Shown here in pieces: positions 52,832-62,332 of a stretch of DNA of 64,000 nucleotides; positions within the stretch are counted from its first letter, which is position 1, and every line of letters begins with the position of its first letter. This DNA comes from JAJPXC01 sp964520525 (GTDB taxonomy: Bacteria > Bacteroidota > Bacteroidia > Bacteroidales > Muribaculaceae): NCBI GenBank assembly GCA_964520525.1, contig CAZFNR010000001.1:1-64000 (forward strand), written 5' to 3'. Position numbers and translations under genes: made by a program. A model generated the notes under the pieces. That model was not told where the DNA came from. It searched no databases and saw nothing but the letters and a program-made list of their open reading frames with translations.

Positions 52832-53701
52832 ATGATGGAAACCAAACTAAGGATAGCGGTGCAGTCAAAAGGCCGCTTGTATGAGGAGACGATGCAGCTC
52901 TTGACAGAGGCCGGAATCAAGTTGACGGCGGTTAAACGCACGCTGCTTGTGCCATCGAGAAATTTCCCGGTGGAGTTGCTGTTTTTGCGCGACGACGATA
53001 TCCCCGACGCTGTAGCGACAGGTACCGCCGATATAGGGATAGTGGGACTGAACGAGGTGATGGAGAAAGCCAAAGCGGTCGAGGTGCTGAAACCGCTCGG
53101 GTTCAGCCGTTGCCGCTTGTCACTGGCCATCCCGCAACATCTCGACTATCAAGGGCTTTCGTGGTTCAATAATCGCAAAATCGCCACATCCTATCCTGTG
53201 ATTCTCGCTGATTTCCTGAACCGGAACGGTATCAAGGCCGACATACACGTCATATCGGGGTCGGTGGAGATAGCACCCGGTATCGGGCTCGCCGATGCGA
53301 TATTTGATATCGTGTCGTCGGGGTCAACCTTGGTGAGCAACAATCTGATGGAGGTTGAAAAGGTGATGGACTCGGAGGCGGTGTTGATAGGCTCTACCGC
53401 CAATCCGCTCTCGGCCGAGAAGCGTGCGTCGCTCGACGAATTGCTGTTCCGTTTCGACGCGGTCAAAGCTGCCGAGGGGAAGAAATACATACTGATGAAC
53501 GTCCCAAAGGAAAAACTCGACAACGTGCTGGCCGTGTTGCCCGGCATCAAAAGCCCTACGGTGCTGCCGCTGGCTAAAGCTGACTGGTGCTCGGTGCATA
53601 CGGTGCTTGAGGAAAAAAGATTTTGGGAGATTATCGGTAAACTGAAAGCCGAGGGTGCCGAGGGGATTCTCGCCCTTGATATAGAAAAAATGATTTTGTG
53701 A
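52832..53701 (+). CDS. hisG: ATP phosphoribosyltransferase, long form (HisG)
   Basis: This enzyme of about 289 residues does the first step of histidine synthesis, joining PRPP to ATP. The start LRIAVQSKGRLYEETMQLL, the GTADIGIVG region and the PRPP-binding block around DIVSSGSTLVSNNL are typical. The C-terminal ACT-like domain of the long form is present, so histidine feedback inhibition is expected. An ATG at 52811 is possible but lies against the attenuator T run. The ATG pair at 52832/52835 agrees better with the family. Confidence 0.95.
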   Translation: MMETKLRIAVQSKGRLYEETMQLLTEAGIKLTAVKRTLLVPSRNFPVELLFLRDDDIPDAVATGTADIGIVGLNEVMEKAKAVEVLKPLGFSRCRLSLAIPQHLDYQGLSWFNNRKIATSYPVILADFLNRNGIKADIHVISGSVEIAPGIGLADAIFDIVSSGSTLVSNNLMEVEKVMDSEAVLIGSTANPLSAEKRASLDELLFRFDAVKAAEGKKYILMNVPKEKLDNVLAVLPGIKSPTVLPLAKADWCSVHTVLEEKRFWEIIGKLKAEGAEGILALDIEKMIL

Positions 53702-54990
53702 TGGAGTGCTATCAGAATCCTCCGCGCGACAGTTGGCGCGGGCTGTGCCGGCGCGCCATGGCTGAGCAGCAGCCGCAGGTGGTTGAGACGGTGGCAGGAA
53801 TCATTGACGACGTGCGCCATCGCGGCGATGAGGCTTTGAGGGAGTATGAACTGAAGTTTACCGGTGCCGAGCTGTCGTCGCTCGCCGTGACCGAGGCTGA
53901 AATTGCCGACGGGATAGCTGGGGTGTCAGATGAACTGAAATCGGCGATTAAGACTGCGGTTGACAATATATCCAAGTTCCACTCCGCACAGGTCATGGAG
54001 CCAATCGAGGTGGTTACTACCCCGGGTGTCAGTTGCCGTCAGTGTCAGATGCCTATCGACCGAGTCGGACTGTATATCCCCGGAGGTAACTCACCACTAT
54101 TTTCGACGGTGCTGATGCTCGCCATACCGGCCAAAATCGCCGGGTGTGGGCGGATAGTGCTTTGCACTCCCGCCGGGGCTGACGGGAGGATTCATCCCGC
54201 GATTCTGTATGCCGCTTCAGCGGTAGGGGTGACAGAAATCTACAAGACCGGGGGTGCGCAGGCTATAGCGGCCATGGCGTTTGGCACCGAAACAATTCCG
54301 GCGGTCTATAAGATTTTCGGCCCGGGAAATCGCTATGTGATGGAGGCCAAGCAGCAGGTCACCCGGTATGGCGTGGCGATAGATATGCCTGCGGGTCCGT
54401 CGGAGGTGATGGTTATCGCCGACGATAAGGCTCCGATTGAGTTCATTGCCGCTGATTTCTTATCGCAAGCCGAACACGGACCCGACAGCCAGTCAATATT
54501 GCTCACCGATTCAGCCGCTGTGGCCGCTGCCCTGCCGGCTGAGATTGAGCGTCAGATGTCATCGCTCCCGAAACAAGAACTTATCGCCCGTTCACTTGAG
54601 CATAGCCGTGTCATCATGTTTGGCGACCGCTCGGAGATGATGGATTTTGCCAACGAGTATGCTCCGGAACACTTGATTATCGCTTGTGATGATTGGGACG
54701 CTTTGTCGCGAAAGGTTCGTAACGCGGGGTCGGTGTTCCTCGGTAATTTCACGCCGGAGAGCGCGGGCGATTACGCTTCCGGCACCAACCACACGCTGCC
54801 TACTTCAAGCTATGCCCATAGCTACAGCGGGGTCAACCTCGACAGCTTCTGTAAGAAAGTCACTTTCCAGCACATCACTCCCGAAGGCGCGAGGTCACTT
54901 GGCCCGGCAGTCGAGGCAATGGCCGAGGCTGAAGGGCTGATGGCACACCGCAACGCAATGTCGCTGCGTGTAAACTATAACTTAAAGTAA
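53701..54990 (+). CDS. hisD: Histidinol dehydrogenase (HisD)
   Basis: This 429-residue zinc enzyme oxidises histidinol to histidine with two NAD. VGLYIPGGNSPLFSTVLMLA, the zinc/active-site AEHGPDSQSILLTD and SAGDYASGTNHTLPT are visible. The ATG overlaps the hisG stop (TGATG), so translation is coupled. Confidence 0.96.
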   Translation: MECYQNPPRDSWRGLCRRAMAEQQPQVVETVAGIIDDVRHRGDEALREYELKFTGAELSSLAVTEAEIADGIAGVSDELKSAIKTAVDNISKFHSAQVMEPIEVVTTPGVSCRQCQMPIDRVGLYIPGGNSPLFSTVLMLAIPAKIAGCGRIVLCTPAGADGRIHPAILYAASAVGVTEIYKTGGAQAIAAMAFGTETIPAVYKIFGPGNRYVMEAKQQVTRYGVAIDMPAGPSEVMVIADDKAPIEFIAADFLSQAEHGPDSQSILLTDSAAVAAALPAEIERQMSSLPKQELIARSLEHSRVIMFGDRSEMMDFANEYAPEHLIIACDDWDALSRKVRNAGSVFLGNFTPESAGDYASGTNHTLPTSSYAHSYSGVNLDSFCKKVTFQHITPEGARSLGPAVEAMAEAEGLMAHRNAMSLRVNYNLK

Positions 54991-55012
54991 TCAGGAAAAT
55001 ATATGACAGCCC

Positions 55013-56047
55013 ATGGATATAAATAAGCTTGTGAGACCTAACATACTGGCTCTTAAACCATATTCTTGCGCTCGCGACGAGTTCAAAGGAACAGCGCAGG
55101 CGTTTCTTGACGCCAACGAGAATGCGTTTATGCGCCCCTATAACCGCTATCCCGATCCGCTCAATATGGATGTTAAGGAGATGATTGCGGGGATAAACGG
55201 CTGTCGCGGTTCGCAGATATTCCTCGGTGTCGGCAGTGACGAGTGTATCGACATGGTTTACCGCGTGTTTTGTCGTCCGGGGGTGGATAATGTGGTCGCC
55301 ATCGACCCGACTTACGGGATGTATTCGGTGTGCGCAGCGATTAACGATGTCGAGTATCGCCCCGTGCCGCTCAACGCCGATTTCTCGCTTGATGTCGACA
55401 GTGTGCTTGCCGCCACCGACTCCAACACCAAAGCGATTTGGGTGTGTAGCCCTAACAACCCCACGGGCAATGCGTTCGCCTATGAAGAATTGCGCCCTCT
55501 GTTGGAGCGTTTCGACGGGTTGGTTATCGTTGATGAGGCTTATGGCGATTTCAACGACGGCGAGTCGATGATTTCCCGCATTGACGATATGCCCCGGCTT
55601 ATCGTGCTGCGTACCTTCTCAAAGGCGTGGGGTAACGCCGCCATACGTCTTGGGATGGCGTTCGCCTCGGAGGCGGTTATCGACCTGTTCAACAAGGTTA
55701 AGTATCCATATAACATAAATGCCTTGACGCGTTCCCAAGCGATAGCGATGCTTGGCAAGGCCGATGAGGTGGCTGCGCTTGCCGCCGAGATTGTCAAGGT
55801 GCGCGGCGACCTTGCCGCCCGCCTGTCGGAGCTCCCGGTCGTGAGACGAGTCTATCCGTCGCAGGCTAACTTCCTGTTGGTTAAGGTCGATGACGCAACC
55901 TCATTATACAACTATCTGAGCAGTCGGGGGATTGTGGTGAGAAACCGCACGAACGTCAATCTCTGCGACCGTTGTCTGCGTATAACTGTCGGCACACCCG
56001 AGGAAAACAATCTGTTAATTTTAGCACTCAAAGACTATGAACGATAA
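55013..56047 (+). CDS. hisC: Histidinol-phosphate aminotransferase (HisC)
   Basis: This 344-residue fold-type I PLP enzyme transfers an amino group to imidazole acetol phosphate. The LDANENAFMRPYNRYPDP start, VCSPNNPTGNAF, IVDEAYGDF and the PLP lysine in LRTFSKAWGNAAIRLG are clear. It overlaps hisB by 11 bases. Confidence 0.96.
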   Translation: MDINKLVRPNILALKPYSCARDEFKGTAQAFLDANENAFMRPYNRYPDPLNMDVKEMIAGINGCRGSQIFLGVGSDECIDMVYRVFCRPGVDNVVAIDPTYGMYSVCAAINDVEYRPVPLNADFSLDVDSVLAATDSNTKAIWVCSPNNPTGNAFAYEELRPLLERFDGLVIVDEAYGDFNDGESMISRIDDMPRLIVLRTFSKAWGNAAIRLGMAFASEAVIDLFNKVKYPYNINALTRSQAIAMLGKADEVAALAAEIVKVRGDLAARLSELPVVRRVYPSQANFLLVKVDDATSLYNYLSSRGIVVRNRTNVNLCDRCLRITVGTPEENNLLILALKDYER

Positions 56048-57176
56048 GAAAACCGCACTTTTTATCGACCGGGATGGTACGCTTATAGTGGAACCGCCGA
56101 TTGACTTTCAGGTAGATTCACTCGAAAAATTAGAGATGATACCGGGCGTTATGTCGGGGTTGGGATTCATAGCTTCCCGACTCCCGTTTGAATTAGTCAT
56201 GGTCACCAATCAGGATGGGCTCGGCACCGATGCTTTCCCTGAACATACGTTTTGGCCCGCTCACAACAAAATGCTGACCACGCTGAAAGGTGAAGGAATT
56301 GAGTTTGACGACATACTGATCGACCGCACATTTGAGCATGAGGGGATGCCGACGCGTAAGCCCGGAACTGCGCTGTTGGGCAGGTATATGGGGGGCGACT
56401 ACGACATGACGCGCTCATGGGTTATCGGCGACCGTCTGACCGATGTGAAACTCGCCCGCAATCTCGGTTGTCGCGCTATCCTGTTTGCCGATGACACTCC
56501 CGACGTCAGGCAGTCGTTAGCCGATGAGCGCGTCGCTGATACCGTCGGGCTTATCACCCGCTCATGGATGCGCATTGCCGACTTCCTCCAAGGAGGGGAG
56601 CGCAAAGCCGTTGTGCGCCGCGTTACCAGCGAGACCGATATCGACATCAAGGTTGACCTCGACGGCTCGGGTAGGGGAGACATCTCCACAGGCCTCGGTT
56701 TTTTTGACCATATGCTCGACCAGATAGCCAAACATTCAGGAATTGACCTATATGTCAAGGTTAAAGGGGATCTTCATGTCGACGAACATCACACCATCGA
56801 GGACACGGCACTTGCCCTTGGTGAGGCATTGCTTAAAGCCCTCGGCGACAAGCGCGGCATAGAGCGTTACGGTTACGTCCTGCCGATGGATGACTGTCTT
56901 TGCACTGTGGCGATTGATTTCGGTGGCCGTCCGTGGCTTGTGATGGATGCTGAGTTCCGTCGCGAGAAAATTGGTGATTTCCCTTGCGAGATGATTCTTC
57001 ACTTTTTCAAAAGCCTGAGCGACTCGGCCAAGATGAATCTGTTTATCCGAGCCGAGGGTGTCAACGAGCATCATAAGCTCGAAGGCATATTCAAAGCCCT
57101 CGCCCGCTCAATCAAAATGGCAATCCGCCGCGACCCATTCCACTACACACTCCCGTCAACAAAAGGCACTCTCTGA
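56037..57176 (+). CDS. hisB: Bifunctional histidinol-phosphatase/imidazoleglycerol-phosphate dehydratase (HisB)
   Basis: This 379-residue protein joins a HAD phosphatase domain (about 1-170, FIDRDGTLIVEPP) to an IGPD domain (about 185-379). IGPD shows the His/Glu manganese sites in GLGFFDHMLDQIAKH, DEHHTIEDTA and NEHHKLEGIFKA. In the phosphatase part the loop that holds zinc through cysteines in E. coli has none here (DRTFEHEGMPTRKP). It is the last his gene of the operon; hisH, hisA, hisF and hisI are not in the window. Confidence 0.95.
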   Translation: MNDKKTALFIDRDGTLIVEPPIDFQVDSLEKLEMIPGVMSGLGFIASRLPFELVMVTNQDGLGTDAFPEHTFWPAHNKMLTTLKGEGIEFDDILIDRTFEHEGMPTRKPGTALLGRYMGGDYDMTRSWVIGDRLTDVKLARNLGCRAILFADDTPDVRQSLADERVADTVGLITRSWMRIADFLQGGERKAVVRRVTSETDIDIKVDLDGSGRGDISTGLGFFDHMLDQIAKHSGIDLYVKVKGDLHVDEHHTIEDTALALGEALLKALGDKRGIERYGYVLPMDDCLCTVAIDFGGRPWLVMDAEFRREKIGDFPCEMILHFFKSLSDSAKMNLFIRAEGVNEHHKLEGIFKALARSIKMAIRRDPFHYTLPSTKGTL

Positions 57177-57240
57177 CTCCCCACCTCTCTCCCCCCCCCT
57201 CCCAATCCCGCTATTTAATCCCTTATAGTGCGTCGCTGTC

Positions 57241-57321
57241 ATCGATTCTCGATATGGAATCGATATGTTCGTCGCATCATCCCAATCGTCCCTCCCTGTT
57301 TTTGATTTCCGGTATGGAATC
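57241..57321. repeat. Two near-identical 18-base palindromic motifs 60 bp apart
   Basis: Gattctcgatatggaatc (57244-57261) and gatttccggtatggaatc (57304-57321) agree at 15 of 18 positions. Each has inverted gatt/aatc ends; the first extends to a perfect 8-base stem (57241-57248 with 57257-57264). They lie between convergent genes in an otherwise gene-free stretch. Confidence 0.5.
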
Positions 57322-57414
57322 TTTTTTGTGTAGTAGGGTATTGCCGCAGGCAGTGCCCTGACTGCGATTTCACCCCGCCCGCTCCGCAATCAGCAAAGAT
57401 TGCTTAAAAGAAGA

Positions 57415-57442
57415 GGGGGCTGTGCTCTGTGGCATAGCCCCC
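57415..57442. terminator. Terminator between convergent hisB and the minus-strand amidase
   Basis: Gggggctgtg (57415-57424) pairs with catagccccc (57433-57442) with one wobble. T-rich or A-rich bases lie on both sides, so it could serve both strands. Confidence 0.65.
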
Positions 57443-57474
57443 TTTCGGGTCGATTTTATTAGATTGCTACTTGT

Positions 57475-60400
57475 TTATTTTACAAGCACTTTTCCTACGG
57501 TGTTGCCTTGACGGCGGATGTAGATGCCCGGAGTCAAGTTCTCAGAGCTTACTCTCATGCCTTGCAAGTTGTAATATTCTACCGGGGCTTCAGCGTCGAT
57601 TTCAACGCCAGCCACTTCGTCAACGCCGGTGAAACGTACCCCCTCAAAGGTGTACTGAGCGGCAACGATGCCGGGAACATATTGATACAACTTAACCGTG
57701 TAATCGTCGACAACCTCTGCGGTGATACAGTTAGGCGTTCCACTGCCTGAATATACAGTCTTATGAGTCGCCACGATGGTGTTGTCTGTCAAGTTCACGA
57801 TTTGGAAACCGTCGCCGTCCGAGGTGCCGATAGGCTCTGCCGCAAACTGCTTGTCGCCCAATTTGAAGATTGTTCCGCCTCGGGTAGTGGTGATGCCATT
57901 GTCGGCAAACGCCTCAAATGTCCCATTGGTGTTGTGGAAGAAATGGTTTTTGCGGTGGTCTCTCACTGCGATTACGTCGCTGTTAATGTCTGAAGTCAGC
58001 GGCATTGCAAACACTTCTGCGTCAGCAGTACTGTTGACAGCCGATGCCACATCAATAGCTTTCGATGATTTGAAAGCTCCGTTAGCCACGGTCACTTTCG
58101 CCACTTTGGTCGCTCCGTTCGGGATGATGCAGAACACGCCGCCATCTGCGCTCAAAATGTTACCGATAGCTTTACCGATATATTTTGTGGCGGCTGCGCT
58201 TACGCCGTCGGGCAGAGTGATTGACAAATCTTGCCATGTGGTGCTACCTTTAGGAAGCACTTTAAACGCGTTTGCCGAGGTGCCCCACAAGCCTGCGCTG
58301 AGGATGATGTTGCCTGCCTCGTCCGAGGTGATTGCGGTGCTGGTAACCGAAGTAACAGCTGAGTGCAAGCCTTTTTCGTCCCAATACTTCAGTGTGGTGT
58401 TGGCGTCATCGTTGAAGTAGATTCTGCCATCGAAACCGGTGCTCCAGCCGCGGCCTGCGCTCGACGGTGTAACATGGCCGGTGGTTTTAACCCAGTTTTG
58501 TGTCAATTTATATTCTTTGACTTCGCCACCTGATGAAGTTGCCGTGCCGGTGAGGCTGACAGTTACGTCGTTAGCTCCGGCGCTTGACAGGGTCAATGTC
58601 GCCGTGTGAGTACCCTCGGCTGTCGGTGAGTAGGTCACGGTGATTGAGCCGTTTGCGCTCAATTTGTCGGTCGACAATGAGAACAGGTCAGAGTTGTTGC
58701 CGCTAAGCGTTGCTGTGATGTCGCCGGTCAAGTTGTGGCCGTTGACATTGATGGTCGCTTTGTGGCTGGCGCCTGCGGTCGCCGTGAAAGTCATCGAGGT
58801 CTTGTCAACGCTGATTGACGGAGTTGCCTCGATGGGAGCGTCGCTTGAAGTGAAGTAGCCGATACCTTGGCCGGTACTCAACACCCACGCCTCGACTGTG
58901 CCGTCGGCCTTTTGGTTGATGACGATGTTACCCGTGCAGTTGGTGTTGCGTGTGACGCTTGCCAAGTGGGCTTTGGGATATTCTGCAATGTTAATCGGGG
59001 CGCGGAATGTTCCCGAGTTGTTTTTGTCTGTGATTTGGAGCAAGCGCATGAAACCACCGGTGTAGTTCTTTGCCTTGTCGGCATCGTTTTGGGCGGGGTT
59101 GCCGCTGTCGTCGGTTGTCGAGAATGTCTTGTCGTTGAAGTCGAGCGTTGCGCCATAGGTCACGCCGTTGTGCTCAAACTGTCGATACACGTTACCCCAT
59201 GTCTTGTAGCCGTCCATATAGTCAAGACGAGCACCGTTGGGGTCGAGTTTGGTCGGCGCGCATTGCGAGCCGTCAAACATATAGCCGTAGCCTGTCGGGT
59301 AGGCGCGGAGCGACTCGCCGGCATAGAGATTCTCGCCGTCGGCTGTCACCTGTATATGCTTGCTCGGTGTCGTGCCGATTGTGTTGTTAGCTACCGGGAA
59401 CTCGATGATATATGTTCCGCCGGTCACGCCCGACACTTTGTTCAAGTTGTTGTATGCGAAGATGATGCGGCTACCGTCGGTGGTGTCCCAGTCACCGCCT
59501 ACACCGATGTAGTCGCCGAGACGTGTGATGTTTTTCTCCTGAAGTGTAGCATAGCTGATTGTCACCACGCGGGGAGCTGTGGTTGAGCTGCCGGGGTTAT
59601 CCCAGATGTAGATGCGCAAGTCGTGTGTGTTGCCGGCTGCGTCGATACCGCCGAGGTTCGATGCGATTACTTTGCCGTCGAAGTAGCGCACGTCGCAGAG
59701 TTTGATGATACCACCATCTATGCCTTCGCTGCTCAAGTCATAAAGAGCCTGTCCGGTATAGGCGTCGATTACTTTAATCTTCGACTGCTCATACACTGCG
59801 TAGATTTTGCCATCTTTAACCTCCATGTTACGCACTTTCGATGCGTCCCAGTCGTTTGCGGTCAAATTGTTGGCGTTCTCGCTCAAAACCCATCCCTCGT
59901 TGAGCGACAATGGGGGCTCTGATGCAACACCGCTTAAGGTAATCCATTGATAGACCGGTTCGCCATCGGTGCCGACGCTCTCAAGTGTGATTACGTAGTC
60001 TTCGTAGCCGTCGCCGTCATTGTCGCCGCTGTAGTTGCCGGCTTTCGACGGTGTGAATGTGATGATGATTTTCGGGTCTTCCGGGTCGAAAGTGTTGGTT
60101 GAGCCGCTTACGTTAAGGCCGTTTCTGCCGTCTTCAGCTGCCGCGGTGAATACGCCCGTGCATTTGCTCGACATTGTGATTGTGGTCCAGCGGTTGAGTT
60201 TCTCGCCGCTAACCACTACCTCGGCTTTAGCGCTTTGGCCGGCTACACAGTTCAGGTAGACCTTGTTTGAACTTACCGAGATATATGGGTCGGTGCTTGC
60301 CGAGCTGCCGCCTGCACCATTGTAGCCAGGCTCGCTCACGCTATAGTAACCATAGTAGTTAAGGTAGTCATAGATACCCTTGATGTGGCCGTCGGCCCAT

Positions 60401-61011
60401 GCGTAAAAGCCTGAGCTCTCTATATCTTGAATCAATTGCCAGTCAGAGTAGCAGTCTACAAACAAGCCCTCGGTCAACACTGCCGGATAATATTCACCGG
60501 CGGTGATTACTGTCCAACCGTTATTCTTGATACCGCGGTCTATCTTCTCATAGCCGCCCAGGCCGTCTACTGTGCCAAATGTGTACATCAATCCCGACTG
60601 CACGCAGCTAGCCAAGTTGTAGCTGCCGTCATAGTAGTACCATGTCTCGGTTCCGTGGGCCGATGCGTTTGCGGCATTCAAGTGGAACGAGATGAATACG
60701 TCTGAATCGTATGTGTAGCAATATGCGCGACGGGTCGACAAACCGACTTCGCCGTCAAAATCGTTTTGCCAACGCGTCATATAAACGTCGGCGCCGACTG
60801 CTGACAAGTGGTTGTATACATTGCTTGCGCACTGCAATGCGAGCCATGCCTCTGTGTAGTTGTTGGTCGATGAGCTGTTATACACCGCTCCGGGGTCATC
60901 ACCTCCGTGACCCGGGTCAAGCACGATTGTGTAATTGCTCCAGGCGGCCTGTATTGTCTGCGGTGCAACCATGCTGATTAGCAATATCAGCGAGTATAAT
61001 ATTTTTTTCAT
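57475..61011 (-). CDS. Large secreted N-acetylmuramoyl-L-alanine amidase with propeller-like and Ig regions
   Basis: This 1178-residue protein has a signal peptide (about 1-22). The Amidase_3 domain (about 27-225) shows LDPGHGGDDPGA, ISFHLNAANASAHGTE and the glutamate in VLTEGLFVD. Ig-like choice-of-anchor repeats follow (about 240-365 and 745-845), with beta-propeller-like stretches between and after them. The short C-terminal segment NLQGMRV...PGIYIRRQG ends in VLVK, like T9SS or surface-anchoring tails of this group. It should cut stem peptides from peptidoglycan outside the cell. It follows a propeller gene by 45 bases, repeating the pairing at 24682-28010. Confidence 0.88.
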   Translation of the reverse strand: MKKILYSLILLISMVAPQTIQAAWSNYTIVLDPGHGGDDPGAVYNSSSTNNYTEAWLALQCASNVYNHLSAVGADVYMTRWQNDFDGEVGLSTRRAYCYTYDSDVFISFHLNAANASAHGTETWYYYDGSYNLASCVQSGLMYTFGTVDGLGGYEKIDRGIKNNGWTVITAGEYYPAVLTEGLFVDCYSDWQLIQDIESSGFYAWADGHIKGIYDYLNYYGYYSVSEPGYNGAGGSSASTDPYISVSSNKVYLNCVAGQSAKAEVVVSGEKLNRWTTITMSSKCTGVFTAAAEDGRNGLNVSGSTNTFDPEDPKIIITFTPSKAGNYSGDNDGDGYEDYVITLESVGTDGEPVYQWITLSGVASEPPLSLNEGWVLSENANNLTANDWDASKVRNMEVKDGKIYAVYEQSKIKVIDAYTGQALYDLSSEGIDGGIIKLCDVRYFDGKVIASNLGGIDAAGNTHDLRIYIWDNPGSSTTAPRVVTISYATLQEKNITRLGDYIGVGGDWDTTDGSRIIFAYNNLNKVSGVTGGTYIIEFPVANNTIGTTPSKHIQVTADGENLYAGESLRAYPTGYGYMFDGSQCAPTKLDPNGARLDYMDGYKTWGNVYRQFEHNGVTYGATLDFNDKTFSTTDDSGNPAQNDADKAKNYTGGFMRLLQITDKNNSGTFRAPINIAEYPKAHLASVTRNTNCTGNIVINQKADGTVEAWVLSTGQGIGYFTSSDAPIEATPSISVDKTSMTFTATAGASHKATINVNGHNLTGDITATLSGNNSDLFSLSTDKLSANGSITVTYSPTAEGTHTATLTLSSAGANDVTVSLTGTATSSGGEVKEYKLTQNWVKTTGHVTPSSAGRGWSTGFDGRIYFNDDANTTLKYWDEKGLHSAVTSVTSTAITSDEAGNIILSAGLWGTSANAFKVLPKGSTTWQDLSITLPDGVSAAATKYIGKAIGNILSADGGVFCIIPNGATKVAKVTVANGAFKSSKAIDVASAVNSTADAEVFAMPLTSDINSDVIAVRDHRKNHFFHNTNGTFEAFADNGITTTRGGTIFKLGDKQFAAEPIGTSDGDGFQIVNLTDNTIVATHKTVYSGSGTPNCITAEVVDDYTVKLYQYVPGIVAAQYTFEGVRFTGVDEVAGVEIDAEAPVEYYNLQGMRVSSENLTPGIYIRRQGNTVGKVLVK

Positions 61012-61056
61012 TGGAATCTAATGTTGAAAAGTTTTATTATTTCAGTTGCCTGATGT

Positions 61057-62004
61057 TTATTTCAAATCTGCCGTGTACACTTGGCCGTCGTTAAACGAGA
61101 TGAATACCAATCGTTTGCCATCTGCCGATACGCTCGGACACATCTCGATGCGGTCGCTCGTGGCGGTCAACGCCTTCATGCCGGTTCCGTTCACGTTGAT
61201 GATATAAAGGTCGCTCGCCGTGAACGTGTGGCCGTCGTCTACGCTCTTCTCAAACACAAGTTGTGAATTGTTTACCCACGACGGATTGAAGCCGCGGGTG
61301 ATTTTCTTCTTATTGCTGCCGTCGATGTTGATAGTGTAAATATCGTTTCCCTCAACAAACGCTATCGTTTTGCCGTTAGGCGACAATGCGGGGCAGAACG
61401 ACGGTTTAGCGTTTATCAGTTTCTTCGTGCCGTTGCCGTCGACTACCGACAAGCCTTTGGTGTTAACGATTACACTGACATTCTCTTTTGCGATTTGCTT
61501 TGCAACGCTCGCGGTCTTCGCGATTTTATATTTCACACCGGCTACCGCTTTAGCGTCGAGCGAACGTACTGAAGCTACGCCAAGTGCGTCATACTGCCAT
61601 GCTGCGTGATCCATGCGCTCCACATCCTCGGTCACTCGGGTTTTCTTTCCGTTAACGTCGATTGACCATGCGGCCTGATGACGTTTGTTCTTCATGCCGA
61701 TGCGCTCATGCTTCAGCTCGCGCACCAATATGCGATGTGAGTCAGCACACCATGAATACCTGAAACCTACGCCGATGCCATTTGACAACTGCTTTTTGTC
61801 GCTTCCGTTGCTGTTAATCAAGTATAGGTTGTTGTAACCCCACTCCGTGAACGCAATCTTGCTCCCATCGGGCGACCATTGCGGGTTCTCATACTTGATG
61901 CCGTCGTGTGTAAGACGCGAAATGTTTGAAAGTTCGCCAACTTTCAAATCATGCGCAATTCCAACCTGTGAAGCCAGAATCGCCGCCAAAAGTAACTTTT
62001 TCAT
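61057..62004 (-). CDS. Secreted beta-propeller (PD40/TolB-like) protein
   Basis: This 315-residue protein has a short signal peptide (MKKLLLAAILASQVGIA). Blades of the TolB type appear at WSPDGSKIAFTEWG, LSPNGKTIAFVEG and VSADGKRLVFIS. It resembles the protein at 24682 in size, repeats and position before an amidase gene. It is probably a binding or scaffold partner; no catalytic motif is seen. Confidence 0.83.
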   Translation of the reverse strand: MKKLLLAAILASQVGIAHDLKVGELSNISRLTHDGIKYENPQWSPDGSKIAFTEWGYNNLYLINSNGSDKKQLSNGIGVGFRYSWCADSHRILVRELKHERIGMKNKRHQAAWSIDVNGKKTRVTEDVERMDHAAWQYDALGVASVRSLDAKAVAGVKYKIAKTASVAKQIAKENVSVIVNTKGLSVVDGNGTKKLINAKPSFCPALSPNGKTIAFVEGNDIYTINIDGSNKKKITRGFNPSWVNNSQLVFEKSVDDGHTFTASDLYIINVNGTGMKALTATSDRIEMCPSVSADGKRLVFISFNDGQVYTADLK

Positions 62005-62042
62005 TTTATATAAATATTGAGTACAACTTTTTCATAATTCAT

Positions 62043-62124
62043 CGGGCCTAACTCTCCTGTTGGCCCGGAATCCCTTTAAATTTCAGTGTGCGAAGTTAAG
62101 CACTTTTCTTGGTTTATTTACAAA
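62043..62124 (-). promoter_or_regulatory. Probable promoter and leader hairpin of the minus-strand propeller-amidase pair
   Basis: On the minus strand a TTTG (62124-62121) and TAACTTCG (62098-62091) resemble the -33/-7 pair, with one mismatch and a 22-base spacer. Downstream, CGGGCC and GGCCCG (62067-62062 and 62048-62043) can form a leader hairpin. The rest of 62005-62273 shows only a poly-G run near 62150 and no gene. Confidence 0.35.
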
Positions 62125-62273
62125 AAAAAAGAATATTTTTGAGATTTTGCGGGGGGGGGTAAGCACCTGATATTCAATAGTATAAGCGTTGTTGCTCGCG
62201 CGATTGTCAACCTCTTATACCATCATCGCCTGCTACTCACTCACTCGCTATCGTCGTCACCTGCCGGCTATAG

Positions 62274-62310
62274 AAAGCCGCGCCAAATCATTCAGACTTG
62301 GCGCGGCTTT
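62274..62310 (-). terminator. Terminator of the bamA-skp genes (minus strand)
   Basis: Thirteen-base perfect arms lie at 62274-62286 and 62298-62310 (aaagccgcgccaa and its complement) around an 11-base loop. They sit directly after the stop of the second skp gene, with a TTT run on the minus-strand side. Confidence 0.85.
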
Positions 62311-62332
62311 TACTCGTATAGTTTATTCAATC

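Noticed and set aside
57156..57389. Small minus-strand frame overlapping the hisB end
   Set aside because: The peptide is low-complexity and is explained by the twin palindromic motifs and the C-rich run; no promoter or family match.
58867..59586. 239-codon plus-strand frame inside the large amidase
   Set aside because: It is a shadow of the repetitive beta-rich coding sequence on the minus strand and resembles no known protein.
62100..62165. A-run and G-run near 62.1 kb as a phase-variable tract
   Set aside because: The runs are intergenic, not within a start region or coding frame, and there is no invertase or inverted promoter flank nearby.
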